From Halosegnis marinus (GTDB lineage: Archaea > Halobacteriota > Halobacteria > Halobacteriales > Haloarculaceae), in contig NZ_CP119802.1 in assembly GCF_029338355.1 (NCBI RefSeq), forward strand, positions 496,001-560,000: DNA of 64,000 nucleotides, given 5' to 3'. This document shows, piece after piece, positions 41,772 through 49,340 of the stretch (position 1 is the first letter of the stretch; each line of letters opens with the position of its first letter). The notes beneath the pieces were generated by a model. That model saw nothing but the letters and a program-made list of their open reading frames with translations, was not told where the DNA came from and did not search any database. Position numbers and translations under genes: made by a program.

Positions 41772-43271
41772 TCAGTCGGCCCGGACGCCGAACTTCGCGG
41801 CGTTCTCCTCGGGGGCGTTCGTCGTGAGCGCCGAGACGCCGACCGTCACGAGGAGCGAGGCGAGCATACACCACAGCGCGAAGTCCCACGTCAGGTAGGT
41901 GTCGCCGAGCAGGGTCGTCCCCATCACGGTCACCGAGGGGACGAACACGTGCGCGAGGTACAGCGCCTGCGAGGCGACCACGCCGGTCAGCATCCCGGTA
42001 CGGGTCGTGCCGGACCAGTAGAGCGCACACAGGAGCGGGAGCGTGACTTGCGCGTACCCGCCGAAGGCCGTGTCGCCGACGGTGATGATGGCGTCGAGGC
42101 CGCCCCCCTGCGCGAACAGCGAGGCGACGAACGTGCCGACGGCGAAGGCGGCGACGCCGACCCGGGCGACCCACGACTCGCGCTCGTCGCCCGCGTCCGG
42201 CGCGACGAACGGTCGGTAGAGGTCCCGCGTGAGGTACGACGACCCCGAGAGCAGCATCGAGTCGGAAGAGGACATCATCGCCGCGAGCGCGCCCGCGACG
42301 ACGGCCGCGGCGAACCACGCCGGGGTGTACTCGTTCAGCAGGACGGGGAGGACGTTGCTGTTCTCGGGGACGGTGATGCCGAGGCCGACGGCCCACGACC
42401 CGAGCAGGAACGCGGGAACGAACAGCAGGAGGACGAGGACGGGCCACAGCGCGAACGAGCGCTTCAGCGTCTCGACGCGGTCGGCCATGAAGAAGCGCTG
42501 GTTCACCTGCGGGAACGCCGCGACGCCGAAGGCGATGACGACGGCCGTGCCGACGACGTACTGCACGGAGTAGAGGCCGCCGCCGAGCGCGGCGAACTCG
42601 GGGTTCGCCTCGGCCATGCCGGCCGTGAGCGCGCCGATGCCGCCGGCGCTCGTCGCGATCCACCCGACGGCGAGCCACAGCACGCCGAGCATGAACACGC
42701 CCTGGAGGGTGTCGGTCCACGCGACGCCGCGGAGCCCCGAGAGGGCGACGTAGCCGACCATGAACACGGTGATGAGCGCCGCGCCGGCCCAGTAGGGGAC
42801 CGCGCCGTCCGTGAGACCGACGACGGCCGTCCCCGCGCCCATCTGCTGGAGCATCACGTACGGGAACAGCCACAGGATGGAGACGCCCGCGACGACGCCC
42901 CGCAGGCGCGTCGACCCGAAGCGGTCCCCCAGCATCTCGCCGAGCGTCACGTAGCCGTGTTCCTTCCCGACGAGCCACTGCTTGTAGCCGACGACGTACC
43001 ACAGCAGGGCGAACAGGACCCCGTCCATCAGCCCCATGACGAGTATCCACTCCGGCCCGGCCCAGAAGGCGACGTTCGGGCCGCCGAAGAAGGTGAACGC
43101 CGACAGGAGGGTCGCGAACGTCGTGAACAGCAGGACGACGGTGCCGAGCGTCCGGCCCGCGAGGTAGTAGTCCTCGGCGCGGCGGTCGGTGCGCCGGTAG
43201 GCCACGACGCCGACGGCGAGCGCGACGAGGAGGTACGCGCCGAGCACGCCCAGCTGGACGGCGAGGCTCAC
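41772..43271 (-). CDS. Sodium:solute symporter (SSS family)
   Basis: A 499-residue membrane protein with 13 predicted helices. Typical SSS signatures are AEDYYLAGRTLGTVVLLFTT near 33-52, TFFGGPNVAFWAGPEWILVM, SGLRGVAWTDTLQGVFML (about 152-169), and LAAMMSSSDSMLLSGSSYLT, which carries the Na2-site Ser pair. The substrate is a small organic solute, exact type unknown. It starts at GTG 43271, overlapping the DUF3311 stop as GTGA. Pairing with a DUF3311 subunit is common for this subgroup. Confidence 0.9.
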   Translation of the reverse strand: MSLAVQLGVLGAYLLVALAVGVVAYRRTDRRAEDYYLAGRTLGTVVLLFTTFATLLSAFTFFGGPNVAFWAGPEWILVMGLMDGVLFALLWYVVGYKQWLVGKEHGYVTLGEMLGDRFGSTRLRGVVAGVSILWLFPYVMLQQMGAGTAVVGLTDGAVPYWAGAALITVFMVGYVALSGLRGVAWTDTLQGVFMLGVLWLAVGWIATSAGGIGALTAGMAEANPEFAALGGGLYSVQYVVGTAVVIAFGVAAFPQVNQRFFMADRVETLKRSFALWPVLVLLLFVPAFLLGSWAVGLGITVPENSNVLPVLLNEYTPAWFAAAVVAGALAAMMSSSDSMLLSGSSYLTRDLYRPFVAPDAGDERESWVARVGVAAFAVGTFVASLFAQGGGLDAIITVGDTAFGGYAQVTLPLLCALYWSGTTRTGMLTGVVASQALYLAHVFVPSVTVMGTTLLGDTYLTWDFALWCMLASLLVTVGVSALTTNAPEENAAKFGVRAD

Positions 43272-43519
43272 GGCTCCACCCCGTCGTCGCGCGGCTCGAC
43301 GCCCAGTCCCCACGCGTAACGGCCGAACGCGTAGAAGACGGCCGACGCGAGCAGCATCCAGCCGATGTGCCACCACAGCCAGACGGGAAGCCCGTACGCG
43401 ACGGCGTCGGAGCGCCACAGGAACCACGGGACGGCGAACAGGGCCACGGCCAGCAGTGCGGCCCCCCACAGCGCCGCGGCCAGCGGCGAACGTTCGACGG
43501 TTCGTGTCTCGATGGACAT
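43268..43519 (-). CDS. DUF3311 small membrane subunit
   Basis: An 83-residue protein with two membrane helices. The conserved DUF3311 core reads ALFAVPWFLWRSDAVAYGLP then WWHIGWMLLASAVFYAFG. Members are encoded next to, and are thought to work with, SSS-type symporters, as here (4-base overlap with the next gene). The ATG at 43519 is the first in frame. The 215-base divergent region upstream contains an inverted repeat that may serve as an operator. Confidence 0.88.
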   Translation of the reverse strand: MSIETRTVERSPLAAALWGAALLAVALFAVPWFLWRSDAVAYGLPVWLWWHIGWMLLASAVFYAFGRYAWGLGVEPRDDGVEP

Positions 43520-43582
43520 CTCTGTTCGATACCAGAGTGTCGATAGCCTAAGTGTTGTCGTTCGATTGCTCGATAGCCCGTC

Positions 43583-43603
43583 TCGAAGAATAATCCTCTT
43601 CGA
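43583..43603. promoter_or_regulatory. Inverted repeat between the symporter operon and dnaG
   Basis: TCGAAGA and TCTTCGA form a perfect 7-base inverted repeat separated by seven AT-rich bases (ATAATCC). The word TCGATAGCC also occurs twice nearby (about 43540 and 43570). The cluster lies 64-84 bases before the DUF3311 start and about 130-150 before dnaG, so it could be a repressor site for the symporter operon. There is no evidence which gene it serves. Confidence 0.45.
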
Positions 43604-43734
43604 TACGACCCTGTGGACGACGCGGACAGATGCCGACGGTGTCGGTACGGTTTTCCGCCCGCAACGACTACCGGAGGTGGTCGCGCTCGCGCGGCCGCAT
43701 CACCATTCACGCCCCCACCGGGGCACATCACATC

Positions 43735-45066
43735 ATGCAGGACACAGCGAAGTACCTCATCCACGCGGACATCACCGCCGACGGGGTGGTCGAACGGTCG
43801 GACGTGGTCGGCGCCGTCTTCGGGCAGACCGAGGGACTGCTCGGCGACGACCTCGACCTCCGGGACCTCCAGGACTCCTCGAAGGTGGGACGCATCGACG
43901 TCGAGATAGACTCCGCACACGGACAGTCGTTCGGCGAGATAACCATCGCCACGTCGCTCGACAAGGTCGAGACGGCCATCCTCGCGGCCGCGCTCGAAAC
44001 CATCGACCGGGTCGGCCCCTGCCGGGCCACCATCGACGTGGAGACGGTCGAGGACGTGCGCGCGGCCAAGCGACGCGAGGTGGTCGAGCGCGCCACGACC
44101 CTCCTCCACGACTCGTTCGACGGGAGCGTCCTCTCCAGCGAGGAGCTGGTCGAGGAGGTGCGCCGCGCCGTCCGGGTCGAGGACATCACCGAGTACGAGG
44201 GCCTCCCCGCGGGGCCGCGCGTCGCCGACTCCGACGCCGTCATCGTCGTCGAGGGGCGGGCGGACGTGCTCCAACTGCTGAAGTACGGCATCAAGAACGC
44301 CGTCGCCGTCGAGGGGACGAACGTCCCCGACGCCGTCGCCGACCTGAGCCGCGAGCGCACCGTGACCGCCTTCCTCGACGGCGACCGCGGCGGCGAGCTC
44401 ATCCTCCGGGAGCTCGCGCAGGTGGGCGAGGTGGAGTTCGTCGCCTTCGCGCCCCCGGACCGCTCCGTCGAGGACCTCGACCGCGCCGAGGTGATGGCCG
44501 CGCTCCGCGAGAAGGCACCCTACGAACTCGTCGCCGGCGAGGACGACCTGGAGGCCGCGCGCGCGACCGTCGCCGGCGGCCGGAGCGAGCCGGGCGTCGA
44601 TACCGCGGTCGTCCCCGAGCCGGAGGGCGAGGCCGACGACGACCCCGACGCCGAGCCGGACGGGACGGCCGAGGAGGAGGAGGGGGCAGTGGCGGACGAC
44701 GAGGCAGACGAGGAGGCGACCGACGAAGCAACCGACGAGGCAGCCGACGAGGCAGACGACCCTCGAACGCTCGGCGGCCACGTCGACGCGGTCATCGGCG
44801 CGGGGTCGGGCCGCGCGCGCCTGCTCTCGGCCGACTTCGAGACGCTCGCGGAGGGCGACGCGGACGGCGCGTTCGAGCTGGTGCGCGACGCCGAGACGGT
44901 CCCCGAGACGGTCGTCGTGGACGACGAGGCGAGCCAGCGTCTGCTCGACGTGGCGGCCCAGCGCGGGGTCGGCGGCGTCGTCGCGGCGTCGGCCGGCGAG
45001 TTCGTCAAACAGCCCGCCAGCGTCCGGGTCCGGACCGCGGACCAGCTACGACAGGTCGCGGACTAA
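43735..45066 (+). CDS. dnaG: Archaeal DnaG primase
   Basis: A 443-residue archaeal DnaG. The N-terminal domain starts MQDTAKYLIHADITADGVVE. The TOPRIM domain carries VIVVEGRADVLQLLKYGIKN (about 163-182; Glu of the EGxxD motif) and FLDGDRGGELI (about 208-218; DxD). Archaeal DnaG associates with the RNA exosome and is linked to RNA handling as much as priming. An acidic low-complexity linker of about 55 residues (about 285-340, with ATDEATDEAADEAD-type repeats) separates the TOPRIM and C-terminal domains. ATG 43735 chosen; an in-frame ATG at 43630 would add an Arg-rich tail with no family match. Confidence 0.95.
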   Translation: MQDTAKYLIHADITADGVVERSDVVGAVFGQTEGLLGDDLDLRDLQDSSKVGRIDVEIDSAHGQSFGEITIATSLDKVETAILAAALETIDRVGPCRATIDVETVEDVRAAKRREVVERATTLLHDSFDGSVLSSEELVEEVRRAVRVEDITEYEGLPAGPRVADSDAVIVVEGRADVLQLLKYGIKNAVAVEGTNVPDAVADLSRERTVTAFLDGDRGGELILRELAQVGEVEFVAFAPPDRSVEDLDRAEVMAALREKAPYELVAGEDDLEAARATVAGGRSEPGVDTAVVPEPEGEADDDPDAEPDGTAEEEEGAVADDEADEEATDEATDEAADEADDPRTLGGHVDAVIGAGSGRARLLSADFETLAEGDADGAFELVRDAETVPETVVVDDEASQRLLDVAAQRGVGGVVAASAGEFVKQPASVRVRTADQLRQVAD

Positions 45067-45483
45067 CAGGACGCCGTCGGCGCCGTCGAAGCGGTCGGGG
45101 AGGTCGGCCAGTTCCCAGAAGCCCGCCGCTGTGTAGAAGGCGCGCGCGCCGTCGTCGTCGGCCGCGACGGTGACGCGCAGTTGGTCGTGGTCGTACCCGT
45201 CGGCGAGCGCCGCGACCAGCCGGCGGCCGTACCCCTCGCGGCGGACGCCCGGCGCGACGGCGAGTTCGGCGAGGTAGACGACGCTCGGGTCGGCGTCGCG
45301 CGCGCCCGGCACGGCGAGCGCGTACCCCACCACGCCGCCGTCGTCGGCCACGAAAGCGTCGCCGCCGATACCCCGGACCTCGGTGTCGAAGGCGGCTTCG
45401 AGCAGCGCGGGCGCTCGGTGGTCGAGCAGTTTCTGGAGTTCGCGGACGGCGGGGCGATCGGCGGCGGTCGCGGGGCGTATCAC
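45046..45483 (-). CDS. GNAT family N-acetyltransferase
   Basis: A 145-residue GNAT with VYLAELAVAPGVRREGYGRR (about 67-86) as the acetyl-CoA loop and the C-terminal GARAFYTAAGFWEL motif near 114-127. It begins at GTG 45483 (IRPATAADRPAVREL), overlapping the DUF92 stop as GTGA. Its last 21 bases overlap the end of dnaG on the opposite strand, the longest tail-to-tail overlap in the window. Substrate unknown. Confidence 0.86.
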   Translation of the reverse strand: MIRPATAADRPAVRELQKLLDHRAPALLEAAFDTEVRGIGGDAFVADDGGVVGYALAVPGARDADPSVVYLAELAVAPGVRREGYGRRLVAALADGYDHDQLRVTVAADDDGARAFYTAAGFWELADLPDRFDGADGVLLVRDLS

Positions 45484-46835
45484 AGCAGCCACGAGAGCGC
45501 CCCGCACGCCACCGCGCCCGAGAGCGTGGCGAGGAAGTTCACCCCCTGATTTCCGACCCGACCCCCTTCGAGCGTCGCCCCGAGCAGGCTATCGACGGTC
45601 ATCCCGACGAAGCCGCCGAGGACGACGAGCCCGGCCGCGACCGGCCCCAGCTCGAAGAACAGGGCCGCGATGCCGGCGATGAGCGCCGCGCCGGCGAGCC
45701 CGGCGACCTCCCCCTGCCACGTCACCGCGCCGTCGGTGCCCGGCTCGACGCGCTCGAACGTCGTGACGAGGCGGGGGGCGTCGAAGAGGCCGCCGAACTC
45801 CGAGGAGAACGTGTCGGCGAGCGCGGCGGCCACCGCGCCGGCGAAGGCGAACCGGAACACGGGGGCGTAGGCGGGAGCCATCCCCTCGCTGGCGGTGAAG
45901 GCGACGACGGCCGCGAGCGCCGCCGCGGAGTTGGCGAGGACGTTGCCCGAGCCGCGGGCGCCCTCGTTCGCCTCCGCGATGCCGCGGTCGGTCTTCTCGT
46001 CGTAGCGGTACTTCGAGGCGAGCCCCCCCAGCCCGAAGAACGTCACGAGCAGGGCGAACCAGCCGTAGCCGCCGAGGACGATGGCGAACAGCGCGAGCAG
46101 GACGCCGGTGAGCATCCCGGCGACGCTAGCCGTCCCGAGCGCGTACGCGACGTAGCCGAGCAGGACGGTGACGGCCAGCCCGACCCCGAGCCGCGTCGGC
46201 GGGACGGTCACCTCTAGCCCGGCGAACAGCCACAACACCAACGCGACGGAGACCGTCACGAGCGGGTCGTCGCGGGCGAACAGGACGGTCCGCAGCAGCG
46301 CGGCGGCGACGGCGGCCGTCGCGGCGAGGAAGACGAGCGTGGGCGCGGGAACCGCCTCGGGAGGGTAGGAGAGGTCCGTCACGCCGTAGCCCACGCCGAG
46401 CGCGGCGAGGCCGCCGACGAGCCCCCACGCGAAGCCGACGCCGGCGAACACCGCCGTCGCGAGGAACTCGTGGGGGCGGCGCGCCTCGACGACGGCCGCG
46501 CCGACCGTGCCGCCGACCAGCGCGAAGACGCTCACGGCGAAGGCGACGGGCGGGAGCGACGACCCGGCGGCGAGCGCGGCCAATCCCGCCCCGGCGAGCG
46601 CGAAGCCGCCGAGGCCGAACAGCCGCCCCTCCTCGTAGTCGGTGCGCCGCGCGAACAGGTCGAACAGCGGCCCGTCCGGCCCGGCGACGGCCAGCGCGAA
46701 GCCGGCGACGAGGAGGAAGGGGGCCGCGGCGACGACCGCGGCGACGCGAGCGTCCGGCTGCCCGGCGGCCGCCGCCGCGACGAGCGAGAGGACACCCACG
46801 GCCGCGAAGGCGGCCGCACGCCTCACGTCAGACAC
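45480..46835 (-). CDS. DUF92 polytopic membrane protein
   Basis: A 451-residue protein with 11-13 predicted helices. The DUF92 signature lies in the C-terminal half: GGYGWFALLVTFFGLGGLAS then KYRYDEKTDRGIAEANEGAR (about 255-295), followed by ALADTFSSEFGGLFDAPRLV and VGMTVDSLLGATLEGGRVGN. The family includes plant VTE6 (phytyl phosphate kinase) and TMEM19, so a role as a kinase of a prenyl phosphate or in lipid-carrier metabolism is plausible. It lies divergent (89 bases) from the short cis-prenyltransferase homologue, which fits. The start is GTG 46835. The N-terminal 200 residues are an extra haloarchaeal membrane region. Confidence 0.85.
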   Translation of the reverse strand: MSDVRRAAAFAAVGVLSLVAAAAAGQPDARVAAVVAAAPFLLVAGFALAVAGPDGPLFDLFARRTDYEEGRLFGLGGFALAGAGLAALAAGSSLPPVAFAVSVFALVGGTVGAAVVEARRPHEFLATAVFAGVGFAWGLVGGLAALGVGYGVTDLSYPPEAVPAPTLVFLAATAAVAAALLRTVLFARDDPLVTVSVALVLWLFAGLEVTVPPTRLGVGLAVTVLLGYVAYALGTASVAGMLTGVLLALFAIVLGGYGWFALLVTFFGLGGLASKYRYDEKTDRGIAEANEGARGSGNVLANSAAALAAVVAFTASEGMAPAYAPVFRFAFAGAVAAALADTFSSEFGGLFDAPRLVTTFERVEPGTDGAVTWQGEVAGLAGAALIAGIAALFFELGPVAAGLVVLGGFVGMTVDSLLGATLEGGRVGNQGVNFLATLSGAVACGALSWLL

Positions 46836-46924
46836 GGCCGTCGGTTCCCGCGACGCGCACTTAACCCTCCCGAACGCGGGCCCGAACCGCGGGACTTAGG
46901 CCGCCGTGCCGTCCATCGACCGGC

Positions 46925-47533
46925 GTGGGCCTGTACGACCGCTACCTCGCCGCGCGCCTCCGGGTCGCCGACGGGACGCTCCCCGAGCGCGTTGCGCTCG
47001 TCATCACGGAGCGCGACCTGCTGGAGCCCGGCGCGTACGACACCCTCCGGGAGTTCCTCGGGTGGGCGTTCGACTACGGCGCGGAACGCGTCACCGTCTC
47101 TGTGAGCGTACTCGACGCCGACGCCGTGCCGACCCTCCGGCGGACGCTGGACGACCTCGACGCCCCCCGCCCGGTCGCCGTCCGCGGCCCCGACGACGAC
47201 GAACCCGCCGACGCCCCCGTGCAGGTCGCCATCGGCCTCGGCGGGCGCGAGGAGTTCGCCACGGCCGTGCGCCGGGTCGCGGAGGCCGTCGAGGCCGGCG
47301 ACCTCGACCCCGACGAGGTGGACGAGGCCGAGATAGAGGAGCGACTGCTCCTCCCCGAGCCGCCGGACCTGCTCATCAAGACGGGCGCCGAGCGGCTCTC
47401 CGACTTCATGATATGGCAGTCCGTCTACTCGGAGCTCTACTTCACCGACGTGAACTGGCGCGACTTCCGGAAGCGCGACTACCTGCGCGCGCTCCGGGAG
47501 TACCAGGAACGACAGCGGCGGTTCGGGCGGTAG
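46925..47533 (+). CDS. Non-catalytic cis-prenyltransferase homologue (candidate NgBR-like subunit)
   Basis: A 202-residue homologue of undecaprenyl diphosphate synthase. The N-terminal catalytic segment (xxMDGNRRWA in the family) is replaced by ALVITERDLLEP at about 24-35, losing the essential Asp, Asn and Arg pair. The C-terminal half is well kept: LLIKTGAERLSDFMIW, QSVYSELYFTDVNWRDF and the terminal RRFGR, which holds the RxG motif that crosses the dimer interface and contacts the diphosphate. This is the pattern of the accessory subunit (NgBR/Nus1) of heteromeric enzymes. It starts at GTG 46925 and lies tail-to-tail with the long homologue. Subunit role is inference. Confidence 0.8.
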   Translation: MGLYDRYLAARLRVADGTLPERVALVITERDLLEPGAYDTLREFLGWAFDYGAERVTVSVSVLDADAVPTLRRTLDDLDAPRPVAVRGPDDDEPADAPVQVAIGLGGREEFATAVRRVAEAVEAGDLDPDEVDEAEIEERLLLPEPPDLLIKTGAERLSDFMIWQSVYSELYFTDVNWRDFRKRDYLRALREYQERQRRFGR

Positions 47534-48445
47534 CTAGTCCGCGGCCCCCTCCACGCCCGCCTCTGCCAACTCCTCCTCCGAGAGCGACCCCCGAAGCCGG
47601 TCCAGCACGCGCCGGGCCTCCGGCAGGTCCGTCCCCCGGAACGAGGAGACGAGCGCGAGCGCCCGCCGGGCGCGCGTGCGCCGCCACGACTCCTCGCGGG
47701 CCTCGTAGGTGCGGATGGCCCGCAGGAAATCGACGCGGCGGAACTCCGGCCAGTACGGCGTACAGAAGAACACGGCGGCCTCGTTGCCGTTCGCGTGCCA
47801 CGGCAGGAAGTTCGAGGTACGCTCGTCGCCGCCGGTGCGGATGATGAGGTCCACGTCGCGCGTCGGCCGGGAGGCGAGCCGGCGGTCCAGTTCGGCGGCG
47901 TCGATGTCGGCGGGCGAGAGTCGTCCGGCCGCCACGTCGCGGGCGGCGGCGCGGGCGGCGTTGAGCAGTTCGGCCCGACCCCCGTAGGCGAGCGCGACGT
48001 TCAGGCGGAGGTCGTCGTAGCCGCGGGTGCGGCGGTCGGCGTAGGCGACGGCGTCGCGGACGCGCTCCGGGAGCCGTTCCACCTCGCCGATGGCGCGGAT
48101 GCGGACCCCGTTCTCGTGGACCTCGTCGCGGTCGGCGAAGCCGCGGAGCTTCGACTCGATGAGGTCGAACAGCGCCTCGCGTTCGTCCTCGGGGCGGTCG
48201 AAGTTCTCCGTGGAGAAGGCGTAGAGCGTGAGTTCCTCGACACCGAGGTCGCGACACCACCGGAGCATCGCCTCGGTGGTCTCCGCGCCGGCGCGGTGCC
48301 CCTCGGTCTTCTCCTTGCCGCGCGACTCGGCGTAGCGGCGGTTGCCGTCCTGGATGACGGCGACGTGGCTCGGCGCGCCCCCGAGTTCGCGCTCCAGGAG
48401 GCGCTCGTAGAGGGAGAGGGCACGACGGCGGAGCCACCCGGTCAT
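47534..48445 (-). CDS. uppS: Cis-prenyltransferase (UPP synthase family), catalytic subunit candidate
   Basis: A 303-residue cis-prenyltransferase. The catalytic N-terminal motif is present ([19 protein letters not shown]; Asp33, Asn35, Arg36-Arg37), with GHRAG near 49-53, [18 protein letters not shown], and [14 protein letters not shown] near 210-223. The C-terminal RxG motif of homodimeric enzymes (RRFGG in bacteria) is absent; in its place is [15 protein letters not shown] and a helical tail. It makes long-chain polyprenyl diphosphate for the glycosyl carrier lipid. Its stop directly abuts that of the short homologue (TAG|CTA). ATG 48445 gives the normal N-terminal helix. Confidence 0.9.
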   Translation of the reverse strand: MTGWLRRRALSLYERLLERELGGAPSHVAVIQDGNRRYAESRGKEKTEGHRAGAETTEAMLRWCRDLGVEELTLYAFSTENFDRPEDEREALFDLIESKLRGFADRDEVHENGVRIRAIGEVERLPERVRDAVAYADRRTRGYDDLRLNVALAYGGRAELLNAARAAARDVAAGRLSPADIDAAELDRRLASRPTRDVDLIIRTGGDERTSNFLPWHANGNEAAVFFCTPYWPEFRRVDFLRAIRTYEAREESWRRTRARRALALVSSFRGTDLPEARRVLDRLRGSLSEEELAEAGVEGAAD

Positions 48446-48499
48446 GGTCGCGGGTGCGCGAGCGCCGACAATCAGTCTTGTGACCCGACTCCCCGGTGG

Positions 48500-48510
48500 A
48501 TTTTTATACG
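48500..48510 (+). promoter_or_regulatory. TATA-like promoter of the cold-shock gene
   Basis: The run ATTTTTATACG ends a GC-rich stretch and is centred about 28 bases before ATG 48534, a strong match for a leaderless haloarchaeal promoter and one of the clearest in the window. It lies between the divergent uppS and csp genes. Confidence 0.7.
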
Positions 48511-48533
48511 AGAGTGGTCTCCTTCCGACTGCA

Positions 48534-48728
48534 ATGGCGACAGGCAAGGTTGACTTCTTCAACGACACCGGCGGCTACGGCTTCATCGAGACCGAGGACT
48601 CCGACGAGGACGTCTTCTTCCACATGGAGGACGTCGGCGGCCCGGACCTCGAGGAGGGCCAGGAAGTCGAGTTCGACATCGAGCAGGCCGACAAGGGCCC
48701 GCGCGCGACGAACGTCACGCGGCTGTAA
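48534..48728 (+). CDS. cspA: Cold-shock domain protein
   Basis: A 64-residue single cold-shock domain. RNA-binding motifs RNP1 (GYGFIET, about 14-20) and RNP2 (VFFHM, about 27-31) are both intact, as is the opening [11 protein letters not shown]. It binds single-stranded RNA or DNA and is usually abundant in haloarchaea. It is strongly acidic for this family, in keeping with halophily. ATG 48534 is set by the nearby promoter; upstream in-frame starts are inside the promoter. Confidence 0.95.
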   Translation: MATGKVDFFNDTGGYGFIETEDSDEDVFFHMEDVGGPDLEEGQEVEFDIEQADKGPRATNVTRL

Positions 48729-48876
48729 GGCCACGGTGTCACGACGGCGGTAGCGGTATCAGACTGCGGCGGCGTGTTCCTACGGCGTCGATACAAGCCT
48801 TCACCAGCGACGGCTCCGGCCCGCGCGACCGGCGTGCAATCGGTGGCTGTTTATCTGGCGGCGACCCAGCCGGCGT

Positions 48877-49281
48877 ATGAGCGACGCCGTCGACGACGAC
48901 CTCTACGAGCGGACGAAGGCGCTCCTCGAACCGGGCGACATCGAACTGAACGGCGTCATCGTCCACACGGACCTCACGGGCGAGGAGGAGCCGACGCTCC
49001 ACCAGCTGACGCTCGACGTCGGCAACGTCATCGCCGAACACGCCGGCATCGAGCCGACGGACACCTACGTCCACTCCGGCAACGACGACCCGGACTTCGG
49101 GGTCAATCAGCACCAGGGACTCACGCTCGACGGCGACGGGTTCGTCTGGGAGTGCCAGCAGCTGATGCGCGACGGCACCTACGACGTGGTGTTCTACTAC
49201 GAGGCCGACGCGGACCAGGACGGTATCGTCGCCGACCTCGAGGCCGACGGCCTGCGCGTCACGAGCGTCCTCGGCGACTGA
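48877..49281 (+). CDS. DUF5778 family protein
   Basis: A 134-residue acidic soluble protein of the haloarchaeal DUF5778 group: DLYERTKALLEPGDIELNGV, LHQLTLDVGNVIAEHAG, and WECQQLMRDGTYDVVFYYEA. Function unknown. A GTTTATC element about 25 bases before ATG 48877 supports leaderless transcription. It lies upstream of the haem operon but is separated by its own TATA-like element at about 49310, so it is probably a separate unit. Confidence 0.85.
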   Translation: MSDAVDDDLYERTKALLEPGDIELNGVIVHTDLTGEEEPTLHQLTLDVGNVIAEHAGIEPTDTYVHSGNDDPDFGVNQHQGLTLDGDGFVWECQQLMRDGTYDVVFYYEADADQDGIVADLEADGLRVTSVLGD

Positions 49282-49307
49282 CCCGGGACCGCCCCGCGGC
49301 TCCCGCG

Positions 49308-49318
49308 CCGTTTATACG
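49308..49318 (+). promoter_or_regulatory. TATA-like promoter of the siroheme-haem operon
   Basis: CCGTTTATACG is centred about 27 bases before ATG 49341, giving a leaderless transcript that would cover the siroheme decarboxylase, precorrin-2 dehydrogenase and hemA genes. It sits in the 59-base gap after the DUF5778 gene. Confidence 0.65.
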
Positions 49319-49340
49319 CGGGTAGCCCCCAGTTCGGGCT

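Noticed and set aside
43630-43734. Upstream in-frame ATG for dnaG
   Set aside because: Adds 35 Arg-rich residues without similarity to DnaG N-termini; ATG 43735 begins exactly at the family start MQDTAKYLIHAD.
44585-44765. Tandem acidic repeats in dnaG as a mobile or CRISPR-like repeat
   Set aside because: The repeats are in frame and code for an acidic linker; no spacers, no palindromic units.
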